Shown here: one piece after another, positions 32,583 through 44,917 of the stretch | Layout: each line of letters starts with the position of its first letter | Position numbering within the stretch: position 1 is the first letter of the stretch | DNA from: Chionoecetes opilio | Taxonomy: Eukaryota > Arthropoda > Malacostraca > Decapoda > Majidae | Direction of reading: 5' to 3' | Assembly (NCBI GenBank): GCA_016584305.1 | Contig: JACEEZ010009539.1 | Coordinates: 285,001-349,000 of the forward strand | DNA: 64,000 nt | Made by a program: the position numbers and the translations under genes | The notes under the pieces: generated by a model | Told to the model about the DNA's origin: nothing | Databases searched by the model: none | The model's input: only the letters and a program-made list of their open reading frames with translations

Positions 32583-33060
32583 CGCGCAAACCTACCGGAT
32601 AAATTCTTACCCTTAAAGAGCTAAGTAACGGCTGCATGGTCGGTATAGACAGTTATTGGATAGCCAAAAACAACGTCTTTGAAATGTTTGCGAGCCCAAA
32701 TTACTCCTAGGGTCTCTTGATGTGCAACAAAATAATTTACCTCCGGCGAGAAAAGAACTCTGCTCGCGTATACGCGATTACACGGTTCTTCCCTCTTTCA
32801 TCTTTCTGCATCAGTACTGCCCCAAGTCCCTTAGCTGAAGCGTCTGTACATAGCTCAAATAGAGCTGAAAAATCTGGGAATGCCAGGACAGGAGCTTTCA
32901 CGAGTGCATGATTTAACTCTTCGAAACTTAGCTCACGAGGAGCATCCCGGTGAAATAAGACATATTTTCTTAAAAGCCTTTTTAGGGGAGATGCAATTCT
33001 GGTAAATTTTATATAAAGGGGCGGTAAAAGCCCACTAGTCCCAACAAGGATCTAACATTC

Positions 33061-34047
33061 TCAACGCTCTGGAGTTGAGGAAAGGTTTTGACGGCCAATA
33101 TCTTCGTCGCCAATGGTGCGGAGTCCCTCCCGGTCGACAATATGGCCCAAGAAGCTAAACTTAGCTTTCAAAAATTCACTCTTGGTAAACTTTGCTTTAC
33201 CAGCTGACAACAGTCGCTGAAAAACTGACTCTAAAGTTTTAAAGTGAGACTCATGATCTTTGCTAGCAATTATAATGTCATCCAGGTATGCAAACGCGGA
33301 GTTACCTATCATGCCGGCAACAATTGTGTTTATCATTCTCTGAAAAGTAAGCGGCGCGGATTTCAAGCCAAACGGCATCCGAAGCCATTCGTAGTGACCT
33401 CCCAGCGTACTGAACGCCGTAATCTCTCTGGAGGATTCTGCCATGGGTACCTGCCAGTACCCCGACAAAAGTTCCAAGCTACTGTAAACTCCATTACCCC
33501 GACCTAACGACATGAGCAGATCTTTTAGGGCTGGTAACGGATACCTGTCATCTTCTGAGACCTGATTCACTCGTCGAAAGTAAAAAACTGGGCGAAAAGT
33601 TCCGTCCTTATTCGGGACAAGGAACAAAGGACTGTTCCAGGATGAGTACGAGTGTTGAATAACTCCTTGCTCCAACATTTCCTCTACATGTGTTTTTACC
33701 ACAGCCCGTTGGCTATGAGGTAGCCTGTAAGCAGGAATGTAGACAGGTTTGGTCCCTGGACTGAGTTTAATGTGATGATCCACTTTATCGGTAGCACCAA
33801 GAGCTTCACCGTGGAGTGCAATGACATCTCGGTACTGACCCACGAGTTCCAAGAGCGAGTGCTTTAACTCCGGGTAGTCCACGACGTTGACAAGCGAACC
33901 TAGGGTTGGTACCAGACCCTGCTCGATGTCAACGGCGGCCTTCTGCACCGTAGCGACACAAGCAGTAGGCAAGTCCAATGGTTCAGGTACCACTTTTCGT
34001 TCATACACCAACCCTTCCCAAAGGAAAACTACACGTTTAACTCGCAC
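33061..34047 (-). pseudogene. Gypsy reverse transcriptase
   Basis: Blocks in order are HHIKLSPGTKPVYIPAYRLP, VEEMLEQGVIQHSYSSWNSP, LFLVPNKDGTFRPVFYFRRV, LSGYWQVPM (motif A), MPFGLKSAPLTFQRM (motif B) and AYLDDIIIAS (catalytic YLDD). KAKFSFLGHIV then opens the thumb. The usual 'R.cvDyR' and 'DL.sGY' positions carry substitutions (FYFRRVN, LELLSGY), so even this open frame has lost consensus residues. The frame is cut upstream by the transposon at 34063. Confidence 0.93.
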
Positions 34048-34062
34048 TGGTCCACCTGTGGT

Positions 34063-35572
34063 TAGACCTGTTCAGAAAACAATTTTTTCCTATTTTTATA
34101 CCCCCCTGCAAGGTTTCCCATGCTTTTTGACCTGGAAAAGCCGAAAATTACAACCATTTTGAGCTAAAATGTCAGGAACCCTTGCCTCATTGGACCTCAA
34201 TATATTAAGCCCGCGACAGTAGAAAAGCGCCTAATTTTGCCTTCCGCCAGACTTTTTTTCACCTGAGACTTTTGTTACAATTGGGATAGAACAACAAATT
34301 GGGTATCAAATTGAAGCATTTTTAATATTATTTCTGAAAAAACAATCCAAGTAAACATTCAAGAAAAAAAGACACATCATATCCAGAAAAAAAAGCAAAA
34401 TTTTCTGAAAATTTCATATAAATTTCATAAATATTACAATCTTGACATCAAAAAAATTGTGACAAAGACTCTAAAAACTATTTTCAAGTGGCAGAAAACT
34501 CTATTGTCTATGTCAGAAGGACACTTCACAGTCATTTTTTCAGAGTTTGCTTCTTGAAGCTATCAAATCGCTCACGGTTGTATTCCACAGTTTGAAGAAG
34601 GTACTGTTTTTGCTGAGAATCTGTGGTAATGATGTTTGCGAAATCAGTCATCATCTTGACTCCCCGCTCAGCAATGTCATTCACTACTTTTACATTGCTG
34701 ACATATTCCAGGGCCTTGCTGTAGTCATCAGTCCTTGGCCATGTCGCCACAGGTTGCAGAAGCCAGTCATACTCAATGCCAAGGGTGTCAAGCAGAAGAT
34801 GACTCTCTGGACCAACTAGATCAGCCAGAGTCGTCTTGGCTGTAACCTGAGGGAACATAGGTTTCCCTCGTCTGAAGCTATCTGGCTTCTCAGTGGCGTG
34901 CAGCTTGGCAGCAATGTCCTGCTTCTCTTTGTCACTGAGTCTGCTACCGAAGAGAGCGAACGGCACAACCTCCTGTGTCAGGTACCACTTGTGGTTTTCA
35001 AGTTTTTGTAGCACTGCCTGAGCAATCTCTGGATCTGTTCTCTTGAACTTCATCATGTCCTTCATGAACTGCAGATCATTTGCAGGAGCATCTGCAGCAA
35101 GTGTAGATGACATCCACATGGGTGTATAGAACAGTCCTAGGAAGAGGTTGAGGCGTTCCAGCTTCACAACAGTTTCTTCATCGTACTCCAGCTGCTCAGC
35201 AAACATGAACATTATGTTCAGAAATTTTCAGAAAATTTTGCTTTTTTTCTGGATATGATGTGTCTTTTTTTCTTGAATGTTTACTTGGATTGTTTTTTCA
35301 GAAATAATATTAAAAATGCTTCAATTTGATACCCAATTTGTTGTTCTATTCCAATTGTAACAAAAGTCTCAGGTGAAAAAAAGTCTGGCGGAAGGCAAAA
35401 TTAGGCGCTTTTCTACTGTCGCGGGCTTAATATCTTGAGGTCCAATGAGGCAAAGGTTCCTGACATTTTAGCTCAAAATGGTTGTAATTTTCGGCTTTTC
35501 CAGGTCAACAAGCATGGGAAACCTTGCAGGGGGGTATAAAAATAGGAAAAAATTGTTTTCTGAACAGGTCTA
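34063..35572 (-). mobile_element. Long-TIR DNA transposon, 9-bp TSD, single ORF
   Basis: Terminal inverted repeats of about 350 bp (34063 to about 34420; about 35222 to 35572) begin TAGACCTGTTCAG and differ at only a few bases. acctgtggt occurs directly at 34054-34062 and 35573-35581. The end is slightly ambiguous, because a 7-bp duplication with a TTAGACC start also fits. The arms enclose one 226-codon ORF and little else. High arm identity marks a recent insertion. Excision with one target copy restores the interrupted pol frame. A 7-9 bp duplication with long TIRs would fit MULE or P-like classes. I cannot assign the superfamily. Confidence 0.9.
34532..35212 (-). CDS. 226-aa protein of the long-TIR element, function unknown
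   Basis: The frame is open throughout and ends at the edge of the left arm. Its start lies just inside the right arm, so the real protein may be a 5'-deleted derivative. The predicted protein is soluble, with no signal or membrane segment. Recognisable blocks are WYLTQEVVPFALFGSRLS (residues ~75-92), DLVGPESHLLLDTLGI and VVNDIAERGVKMMTDFANI, then QQKQYLLQTVEYNRERFDS near the end. I recall a similar 'VVND.AERGVKL..DF' C-terminal segment in many unnamed arthropod and cnidarian proteins, but no function is known to me. No catalytic DDE triad is apparent. It may be the C-terminal part of a larger transposase. Confidence 0.6.
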   Translation of the reverse strand: MFMFAEQLEYDEETVVKLERLNLFLGLFYTPMWMSSTLAADAPANDLQFMKDMMKFKRTDPEIAQAVLQKLENHKWYLTQEVVPFALFGSRLSDKEKQDIAAKLHATEKPDSFRRGKPMFPQVTAKTTLADLVGPESHLLLDTLGIEYDWLLQPVATWPRTDDYSKALEYVSNVKVVNDIAERGVKMMTDFANIITTDSQQKQYLLQTVEYNRERFDSFKKQTLKK

Positions 35573-35581
35573 ACCTGTGGT

Positions 35582-35800
35582 GTTAACAACCAATGCTGAT
35601 GTGACATGTCCTGCGCTGATAGTTCTAAGTGTTGCCTCTACGGCCAATCGTTTTACTTTACTGGGGCCATCGATACATACTTCACTGTCTATAGGTGCAT
35701 CAGGAACCGCCACTGGAACACGCATCGCCATACGATCGGGGATTTCATGATCACCGACAATCGTGGCCTTCACAAGTTTCCAGCCCGCAGTGAGTTTCAC
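35582..35800 (-). pseudogene. Gypsy pol segment upstream of RT
   Basis: An open 76-residue frame in the same orientation as the RT joins it once the 34063-35572 element is removed. It lies where the protease-RT linker would be. No protease active-site DTG or DSG is visible, and the region beyond 35800 is not readable. Confidence 0.6.
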
Positions 35801-36000
35801 GCGAGCGTTAGAAACATGAATTGACAGAGGGAACTACACCAGTCGATATCCCTCGCTTATCGCCTCTCTTCCCTACGAGTGATTTGACATATAGGGGAGT
35901 CAGAGACATAGGGAATCCATCGCCTTTAACTGCTTCCCTTTAAAGGTTATAAATATTTTGTTGGGATCTATCCCAATTCGATTAGATTACATCGTAGCTA

Positions 36001-36457
36001 TACCCAACAACCCGTTGCCACAATTGGCATAGCAGGTAATGAGATTAAGACAATGAATGTACAGGAGCTAAAGGTGTCCATAGTCCCAAGGGCATGTATC
36101 TAAAAGCTATGCCTTAACAGAATGTGTACAAAATATCTACTAATTGAACAGGCTAAAAGTAGTTTTGTCTGTCACAGGTACTTGACACGCGCAATTTACA
36201 TGGCAATGTGAGTACACACCGCCTCAAGGACCCTAACGGTGTGATGCGCGCGAAGCCATCTGTGGCCAAGCCACCTTAGTGCATGGTGAAATATTAAGCC
36301 ATGACAGTCCACCTCAAGCGTGGAAGGTTGACCACGACGATTTACTGTGGCAGGAGTAAACATCAAACCTAAGGAGAAAGGAGGAGAGGGAGCATGGAGA
36401 GCGAGAGAGTGGGTAGAGGATGAGACGAGCGATGAGAGCGCAAAGAGGAGCAAGAGA
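36001..36457. other. Unassigned
   Basis: Possibly the decayed 5' end of the gypsy element. No motif supports gag or an LTR. Confidence 0.3.
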
Positions 36458-36800
<343 letters not shown>

Positions 36801-37109
36801 CAATCTGGTCTGATTGGGATAATTTGCTCTGGCTAGGAAGGATGCCAACTTTTGCTCCGTTGGTTATTGTGGTGGTGAAAATGAAGGCGCTGGAGATGGT
36901 GCTGATGTGGTGATGATGGCTGGACTGGTAAGAGTTTAGGTAGGAATAGTTGTGGTTGTGGTGCTGGTGAGATAGAGAGTACGTATCTTATCCGATTGCA
37001 GGGCAGGATTATCTTGTTTTCGTCCTTATAACATCTCAGAGATTCTTACACGACCTAAAGTGTGACAGTTTCAGTCTTTAAGGATATTTTCCTTCATACA
37101 TATAAAAGT

Positions 37110-37463
37110 TATTTTTTTTTTTTTTTTTTTTTTTTTTTACATCTGTGACTATAGCGCCTGTAGGCAGTGGTGATTGAGGGCTCGGATGGTAGGCTCTGGA
37201 GGTTCACTTGAGGGCTCTGATGGTTGGTCCTCGCCCGTGGTGGCGCAGGCAGGATTCTTATAGTGACGCCTGTGATTAGAGGCTCATGCCGCCCCCCTGT
37301 GTCCTCCGGTGCACTCGCAATCGAAGGTAGAGTTGATAGGTAGGGCATGTGGGTGTTCTTAGGCCACTCGGCGGTGCAGGAAGGTTTTGGTTTTCTTCGG
37401 GGATCGAACTCGGGTCACCGAGAACGCCAGTCGGAGACGCTAACCACTCCGCTACCGCCTCCC
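37110..37463 (-). mobile_element. tRNA-derived SINE, full length
   Basis: On the minus strand it begins ggggaggcggtagcggagtgg (A box tagcggagtgg) and has the B box gttcgatcc about 40 bases on. A body of 230 bases follows, and the poly(A) tail is seen as T-run 37110-37139. The body matches 1764-1985. Head, body and A-tail are all present, making it the reference copy in this window. Confidence 0.9.
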
Positions 37464-38397
37464 CATTTGAGGAGAATGGTCAGTGGCAAATGAGTTACAG
37501 GGATATGTATCATGGGTAAAGGATATGAACCCCATTTCAACGTAAGGACAAAACCATGGAGAGAAATATTGATAAATGAAAGTTGTAGGAAAGGAAGATG
37601 CTTCGTATGCATAATACGCTCTTGTAAACAGGATTCCTGAAGTGGTTTCATAATCTGAGGACTCACCATATTCCCTTATTTAGCTGTGAAATGTAATAAC
37701 ACAATCTCAGATACAAGGCAATCGTAATAATCAAATAAGACAAGCTGTAAAATAACCATTGGCCGTAGTCTAACAACACAACGAGCACCTCCAGCCAATC
37801 TTGACTCAGTACGGATAGCGATGACATTAACGTGTGTGGCCGCATTTGATGAAACATTGAATAGTTCTTGTCTTAAATATGACAAGTTTGATCATAGATG
37901 TGCCTCACCTCCATATTGTACCTCCGTATATACTGTAAATATGAGGAACGACGCACACCATGCAGATGCGACTCTGGCCATTGGCTTTTAAGTAATTCTG
38001 AAGAAGTCCTTCACCCCTATTTTTTTCTTCTTCCCCCTATAGCCAACAAGCCCGGGGAACTGGCGGGAAGCCGGAGTTTTTGGGTGGGGGAAGCAAATAT
38101 AACTGATTTATGGCTCCCCAAAACAATCATCAAAGTCACTATGTGCAAAAATCTAGGGAAATTCCTTAAATTAGGGATTTTCCTAGATATACATTGTTAG
38201 AGAATTTTCCTTAATTGATATATGTATAGATTTGGACAATTTTGGATGAGCAATAAATTTGACGTGTCTGCCTTCCCTACCCAAAAAACCCAAGTTTCCC
38301 ATAAGGCCACCAGGCTTGCTGGTCATAGGAAGTCAAAGAAAAACCTACCCTTCCTAGCAAAGAGGGGCCTGCGCCCCCCATGGACCCCCTAAGGGTT
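37464..38397. other. Unassigned
   Basis: Short frames only, and none resembles a protein that I know. A pyrimidine run followed by cctatag at 38016-38041 looks like a splice acceptor, but no exon follows convincingly. Confidence 0.35.
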
Positions 38398-38995
38398 GCT
38401 AACCTTACCTCACTATAACCCCAGCAATATTTTTAACCTAACCTCACCCCTTAAAAGTATTTAACCTAACCTCACTATAACCCCTTAAAAGTAACTAACC
38501 TAACATCACTATTACCCCTTAAAAGTAACTAACCTAGCCTCACTATAACGCCTTAAAAGTAACTAACTTAACCTCACTATAACCCCTTAAAAGTAACTAA
38601 CCTAACCTCACTATAACCCCTTAAAAGTAACTAACCTAACGTCACTATAACCCCTTAAAAGTAGCTAACCTAATCTCACTATAACCCCTTAAAAGTACTA
38701 ACTTAACCTCACTATAACCCCTTACAAGTAACTAACCTAACCTCACTATAGCCCCTTAAAAGTACTAACCTAACCTCATTATAACCCCTGAAAAGTAACT
38801 GACCTAACCTCACTATAACCTCCTAAAAGTTACCAACCTAACCTCACTATAACCCTCTAAAAGTTACCTAACCTAACCTAAAATAACCCTCTACAAGATG
38901 CTAACCTAACCTCATTATAACACCCTAAAAGTTACTTAACCTCACTATAACCTCTAAAGGTTACTGACCTAGCCTCACTATAACCCTCTGACGGC
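38398..38995. repeat. ~34-bp minisatellite, CCTAA-rich, about 17 copies
   Basis: The unit is roughly aacctaacctcactataac then cccttaaaagtaact, repeated from 38398 to 38995 with drift toward the right end. Each unit includes a CCTAACCT telomere-like core. A related fragment lies at 10510-10560. Confidence 0.95.
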
Positions 38996-41518
38996 TGATG
39001 TAGGAATATAAATACTGCAAATGGTCGATCCGATCTACATCTTGAAAACGGTTATAGCTACGTGGCTCATATTGCATCAAGCTGCAGTAGAACCACTTTA
39101 CCTAGCCATACCTTACATAAGTTGTGTTAACTATCGTGCATCAGTCTCTTGTCTACATATAATATCTTAACTGCCATGTGACAGTAAAAGTTGTTTCAAA
39201 ACATCCTGCCCTGCCTTTACCTAACTACATGTCACATATCATAGTGTTTTGCCTTTAAGCACTTCAAATAAGGCCAAATTTCACTATCGAATCACGTGCG
39301 TAGTTGTGATACGACTTGAGAAAGTAAAGGGAAAAAAAAAGTCCCCAGAAAATGTATCACCATACATTTAAAGTCTTAATGTACCTTAGCATTATAATCA
39401 CATCATTAAACATTTCATATATGAGGAAATATTCATTTCAACTTACCCTCAAAGTTTAGATACACCGTGACGGCTGGCAAATGGCGCCGATTGTAGGCTA
39501 CGTGTTGCGGTGATGCGTATACGTGTGTTGCTGGAAATTCGGGTTTCTAAAAGGCTTTAAATGAATATTGTACCTTATGACCGATACAAATAAAATCCCA
39601 CCGCAAAACTACCAGTGTGTTGCTGATATTTCGGGGTAACTTGTATGGGGGTTTTAGAACTTGTCAACGTTACTTGAATGATATTACTTAATTATAATTT
39701 GACAAAAGATTACAACTTGACTGGAGGATTTAACTTGGTCTTATGACTTCACTATGTGATTATAGTGTGACCACGTCTCACTGCGGAGAGTACTGAAATG
39801 GGGGAATGTATTTAAGGGGAAAGGATAAGGGTTTTGGTTAAGGGGAAGTGCTGCCACCAGCCCCGGCGAATAGTTCACTGGATTACTCCCTGGGCACGTT
39901 TGATTAATATTAATATTAGATTGATCTTGGTAGTCGTGATTGGTACGTGGAATTATACCGAGTAAGGCTGACTCTTTTGGAAGTGTGGGGAATTACTGTC
40001 CTAACACAGAATAATCACCTGGGTTTTATAATAAACACAAGAACTATATTTGCAAACATCATCCTATTTATTCATAGTGACATAGTATGTCTCTTGTTTG
40101 AGATCATATCCAACATATAATGGTTAACACAATACCGGAAAACTCTACTCGGATGTAAGAAAAACCTTTACACCCTGATACAGGAAACTCTTCCTATGTG
40201 ATGAAAGAAAGCTCTTATGAGCATAACTCTCCCCACTGAATCCTATTTAATGAATTATCCTACACTTAGATAACATACCGCTTAATATTCATAATTACAC
40301 ATGGAAGATATATATATAGTAGAGAAAATGTGAGGGTAATGAGTTGTGTGTGTATTCATAAGACCATGTGGCTTTGAAGAGGACACGAGCGAGCGTCTTC
40401 CACACGGGAAAGATGGGTTGAGACTCCTTTAATAATACTTATAAGGATGGGTGGACCTCCTTTACGTTAGCGTACACTAAACATAAATACCCATATTTGA
40501 AAATATAGATAACAATATGATAACAAGGAAAGGGGGGGGGGGGAAACAGGAGCGAATGTCGGGCGACTTACCTACGGGAAAGATGGGTTGAGACTGCCGT
40601 CTTGGTTACTCCGAGCCCGCGGCATAAAAGGGGAATTGTTTGAATGATCTCGACGTGGCCTCAAATGAATAGCTTATAATCCCGAAATAACTATTTAAAT
40701 AATGAAACTCGCGTACCTAAGAAAAAACTGCCTATACTACAGACCTGTTACTTTGACATAGAAGAATTTAATATCTTTAATCTAATACCCAAGAAGGATG
40801 GTTTTATATGTAATGTCGACAGTCCGAACGCGTTTTCAGAGTGAGAGGGTATGAAATATGTAGCATAGAAATTTGGTAGGCTTTCATTTTAGCGCGTATC
40901 TTTACTAACACGTCCATGTATGACCATAACCGATAACGATAGGGATTATTTTGAAAGACATTAAGAATCTGGGAGTGTTACTCGGTCTGATCAGATAGCT
41001 GGGGAAAGATGAAAAGATGTGAAATAATTAGTTATCATGGATCGCAGAATAATTATCCCACGGATCTTGCCTCGCATACGGGATGTCGGGGGGGGGAGGA
41101 ATGGAAAGAAGGAAGAAAGAAAATGGCGGAAGAAGGAAAGAAGATAAACAAAATGGTGGTTTAGGAAGAAAGGCGATGAGTCACCCGTGAAACAAAACAA
41201 AAAAATGAACTACTTACAAGACATAGCTCGGGAATTATATGATAATAATTCTCATACTATCTCTCCCGAATAATGGGCATTACATACGTAGTAAGTAAAT
41301 GGTAGTTATCGACAACGCCCCATTTTCTATTAAAGTCCAAGTTGGCAGGCTTAATGAAGGTGCAATAATCTTTGGTTTGCAAAATGAGTTTGTGGTGCAC
41401 ACATAAATAAAAAAGTTCCGTTGGTTTCTCGTTATTACACGCCAAATAAAATTGCAGTAGCCACACGTCGCTATCTTCACAACCTTCTATACCCGTGACC
41501 GCCAGTTAAGTGAACCGG
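38996..41518. other. Unassigned 2.5 kb
   Basis: No ORF over 70 codons with recognisable motifs was found. The phrase acgggaaagatgggttgagact is repeated at about 40407 and 40573. A G-run lies at 40532-40541 and another at 41088-41096. Nothing else was seen on either strand. Confidence 0.4.
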
Positions 41519-41534
41519 GGTGAACCCCGTGGCC

Positions 41535-41713
41535 GGACAGTTTGCCTACGGACAGTTTGCCTACGGACAATTTGCCTACGGACAGTTTGCCTACGGACAG
41601 TTTGCCTACGGACAGTTTGCCTACGGACAGTTTGCCTACCGGACATTATGCCTACCGGACAATTTGCCTATGGACACTTTGCCTACGGACAGTTTGCCTA
41701 CGGACAGTTTGCT
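41535..41713 (+). repeat. 15-bp array, left MULE terminus (about 12 units)
   Basis: Consensus GGACAGTTTGCCTAC. Units 7 and 8 are 16 bp, and later units vary (ggacattatgcctacc, ggacactttgcctac). Confidence 0.97.
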
Positions 41714-41802
41714 TCAGTGTTTCCACATGAAAAATTTTCTTTACCATGGACAGTTATAGTGATACCCCTAGATTACCCTAAATTATAACTTTATTTAGTT
41801 TT

Positions 41803-42010
<208 letters not shown>

Positions 42011-42553
42011 TAATTCATATTTATTCATATATTTTATTATTATTAGTAGTAGTAGTAATATTTCTATGTTTTTATTTCGTTATTATTTTTGCTGACAAAA
42101 CTAATAAGCTACATAAGAATAGTATTATGTGAGTCAAGGTTACCTTTATGTTAATATATAGGCAATTCAATAGAAATAGCTGAAAAACAAGACTGAACAT
42201 ATTTGTAGCAAAAAGATACTGCAACATTTTAATAGCTACAGAAACTCCATACCAAAAAATGAAATAACTTCATACTCCAACCACATTTATAAGAGTCCAA
42301 GGAGTTCCTGAACAGAACTGCCATACCTGTCTATCATATATTCTTTATTAATACCCATTCATTAGAATTATTTAATATTTACATTCATTAAAATTTTTAC
42401 ATAAATAGAAAAGAATAAAATGCATCTATATAAAATATGTCTTAAATCCATGTCTAAAATAAATTTTTTCAAAAAACATATACAAAATAAATTTAAAAAA
42501 AGCAAATTTGAAACTAAAAAATTTTCGACAATGGACGGACATAGTCAGAAATT

Positions 42554-43211
42554 CTATTTATTGTGAGCAATGCCACGAAGATACTCAAGAACCAGGGTGG
42601 TGTCATACTTCTCAACGAGGTTCTTCAGGCGTTGATTGACATAATCGTACTTTTTATTGTTTGGTGGCAAAGCAACTCCAACGTTGGCGTGATCAATAAG
42701 GAGTTCGTTGTCGGCTTGCTCTTTACGCAATCGGTATACAAGTCGACACAGAGTTGGGTGTTTAATGAAGACTCGTAGGTCGAAGGCTCTGTGCCAGCCT
42801 TCTATCAAGTTGTTGGTGCGAGGCAAGTCGTGTATAACTCTTTCATGGACATTCCAAAGTTCTTGCGGAAAAGCAGGCTGTCTTCTTCGTTCTTGCTGCA
42901 CATTTCCAATCTACGTAGCCTCGAAATAGGTTAGAAAGTCTCCCAGGATCTCGTCCGTTTCCTCGTCCAGTGCAGACATAAATCGTTCAAACGTGTCGCT
43001 AACATCTTGTATAGAAACAAATGCAAGCGCTTGAAGTGATTTAATCAGCATTGCATTTTCGGGACATGCCGTATACCAGCTGGCAAGTCCTTGGGCTTGA
43101 ATTCTTCGTCACACACATTGTCCAAAGTGGAACAGACAACCACAGATTTGACTTTGTGGAAAGTGTCTTTTGATAGAATTCAACGCTGCTCTTTCAAAGT
43201 CCATACCTACC
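42554..43211 (-). pseudogene. MULE transposase remnant (C-terminal half)
   Basis: Read on the minus strand from 43211, the frame starts MDFERAALNSIKRHFPQ, the MULE block holding a catalytic aspartate, then CGCLFHFGQCVWRRIQ-like residues with the C..H pair. It continues through about 43050-42905 in shifted frames to the clean 42901-42554 frame: LWNVHERVIHDLPRTNNLIE, GWHRAFD and the terminal LEYLRGIAHNK. This matches MULE transposases of the FLYWCH-associated type. The N-terminal part is separated by the 43214-49902 insertion or lost. Confidence 0.8.
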
Positions 43212-43979
43212 TACCGTAGATAACACTAAAGTTGCCAGGACAATTTTTTTTTCGATGTACAGACGTCTGGTGGCGTTAATACTTACATTTCTACATCCAT
43301 GATTTCAGGAAAGTTAGACAGGGCTATCTGGAAAGTCTGTGAAATTTTGTGTCTTCATCTGTGTCATATCATGGATATATAAATGAAAAAATTACAAAAA
43401 TATCAACCGAGTGGCGACCAAAAATAAGGTCGCCAATTAGAGTTTATGTTCTGAGTGTCCTCCAGCCGCCGTCATCTCGCGAAAAAAAACGAGTAGTGAA
43501 ATTTGAAACCATATATACTTGCAGATACAAAACATAGCACAACATTGAAACAGGGTAGATTGTACAGTAGGGTGGAGCGTTTTTTGGGGGTTTTGCACTG
43601 ATTTTTTATTCTGCATTCGTAATAGTGCGGGAATCGTGCTCCTGCATGCCAAAACCAGGTAGGTAAAATTGTAGCATCGTAGCTCAATATCTTTAGGTGC
43701 CAATTTCATATTTAAAATTCGTCATATTGTTATATTTTACAATAAATCAGGAAAACAAAAAAAATTGGAAATATTTTTTTTTTTTAAACTAACGTATCGT
43801 AATAGTGAGGAATGGGTGGCATTATAAATTGGTTAGGACATAAAAAATATTCAATATTATACCACAAGCTCTTGAGGTGCCAATTTAATCTTGAAATTAC
43901 CAATATTTACAGTATGTAACAGATAAATAAAAAAATAGAATATCCAATACAAAATTTAATTGGACACAAATGTTGTTAC

Positions 43980-44772
<793 letters not shown>

Positions 44773-44864
44773 CCCCCCCCCCTAGTTTAAAATGAAATCA
44801 TATATGATGCAAAATACTTTAGCGTATTATTTTCGGACTACTTTTGAATGGGTACAGCTCTTCG

Positions 44865-44904
<40 letters not shown>

Positions 44905-44917
44905 TGGGTGATATATC

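Larger units (their letters stand above)
29855..36000 (-). mobile_element. Ty3/gypsy LTR-type element with env-like remnant, degraded
   Basis: On the minus strand the order is a pol segment before RT (35582-35800), RT (33061-34047), RNase H (around 32343-32582), integrase (31408-32267) and an env-like region (30051-31115). This is the Ty3/gypsy order, since integrase follows RNase H. Every domain is broken by shifts or stops. A separate DNA transposon (34063-35572) splits pol. No gag, primer binding site or LTR pair could be identified, so both outer limits are approximate. Confidence 0.85.

Noticed and set aside
37392..37463. Genuine tRNA gene (also 15500-15575, 19157-19230, 23693-23765)
   Set aside because: A and B boxes are present, but cloverleaf stems do not close and each is joined to a SINE body and tail.
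38398..38995. CRISPR-like regular repeat of ~34 bp
   Set aside because: The units are contiguous with no unique spacers, and the genome is eukaryotic. It is a minisatellite.
41535..41713. 15-bp array as a coding repeat (GQFAYGQFAY or PTDSLPTDSL frames)
   Set aside because: All three frames stay open because the unit is a multiple of three and lacks stops. The inverted partner at 50549-50688 and flanking 9-bp TSD show it is a transposon terminus.
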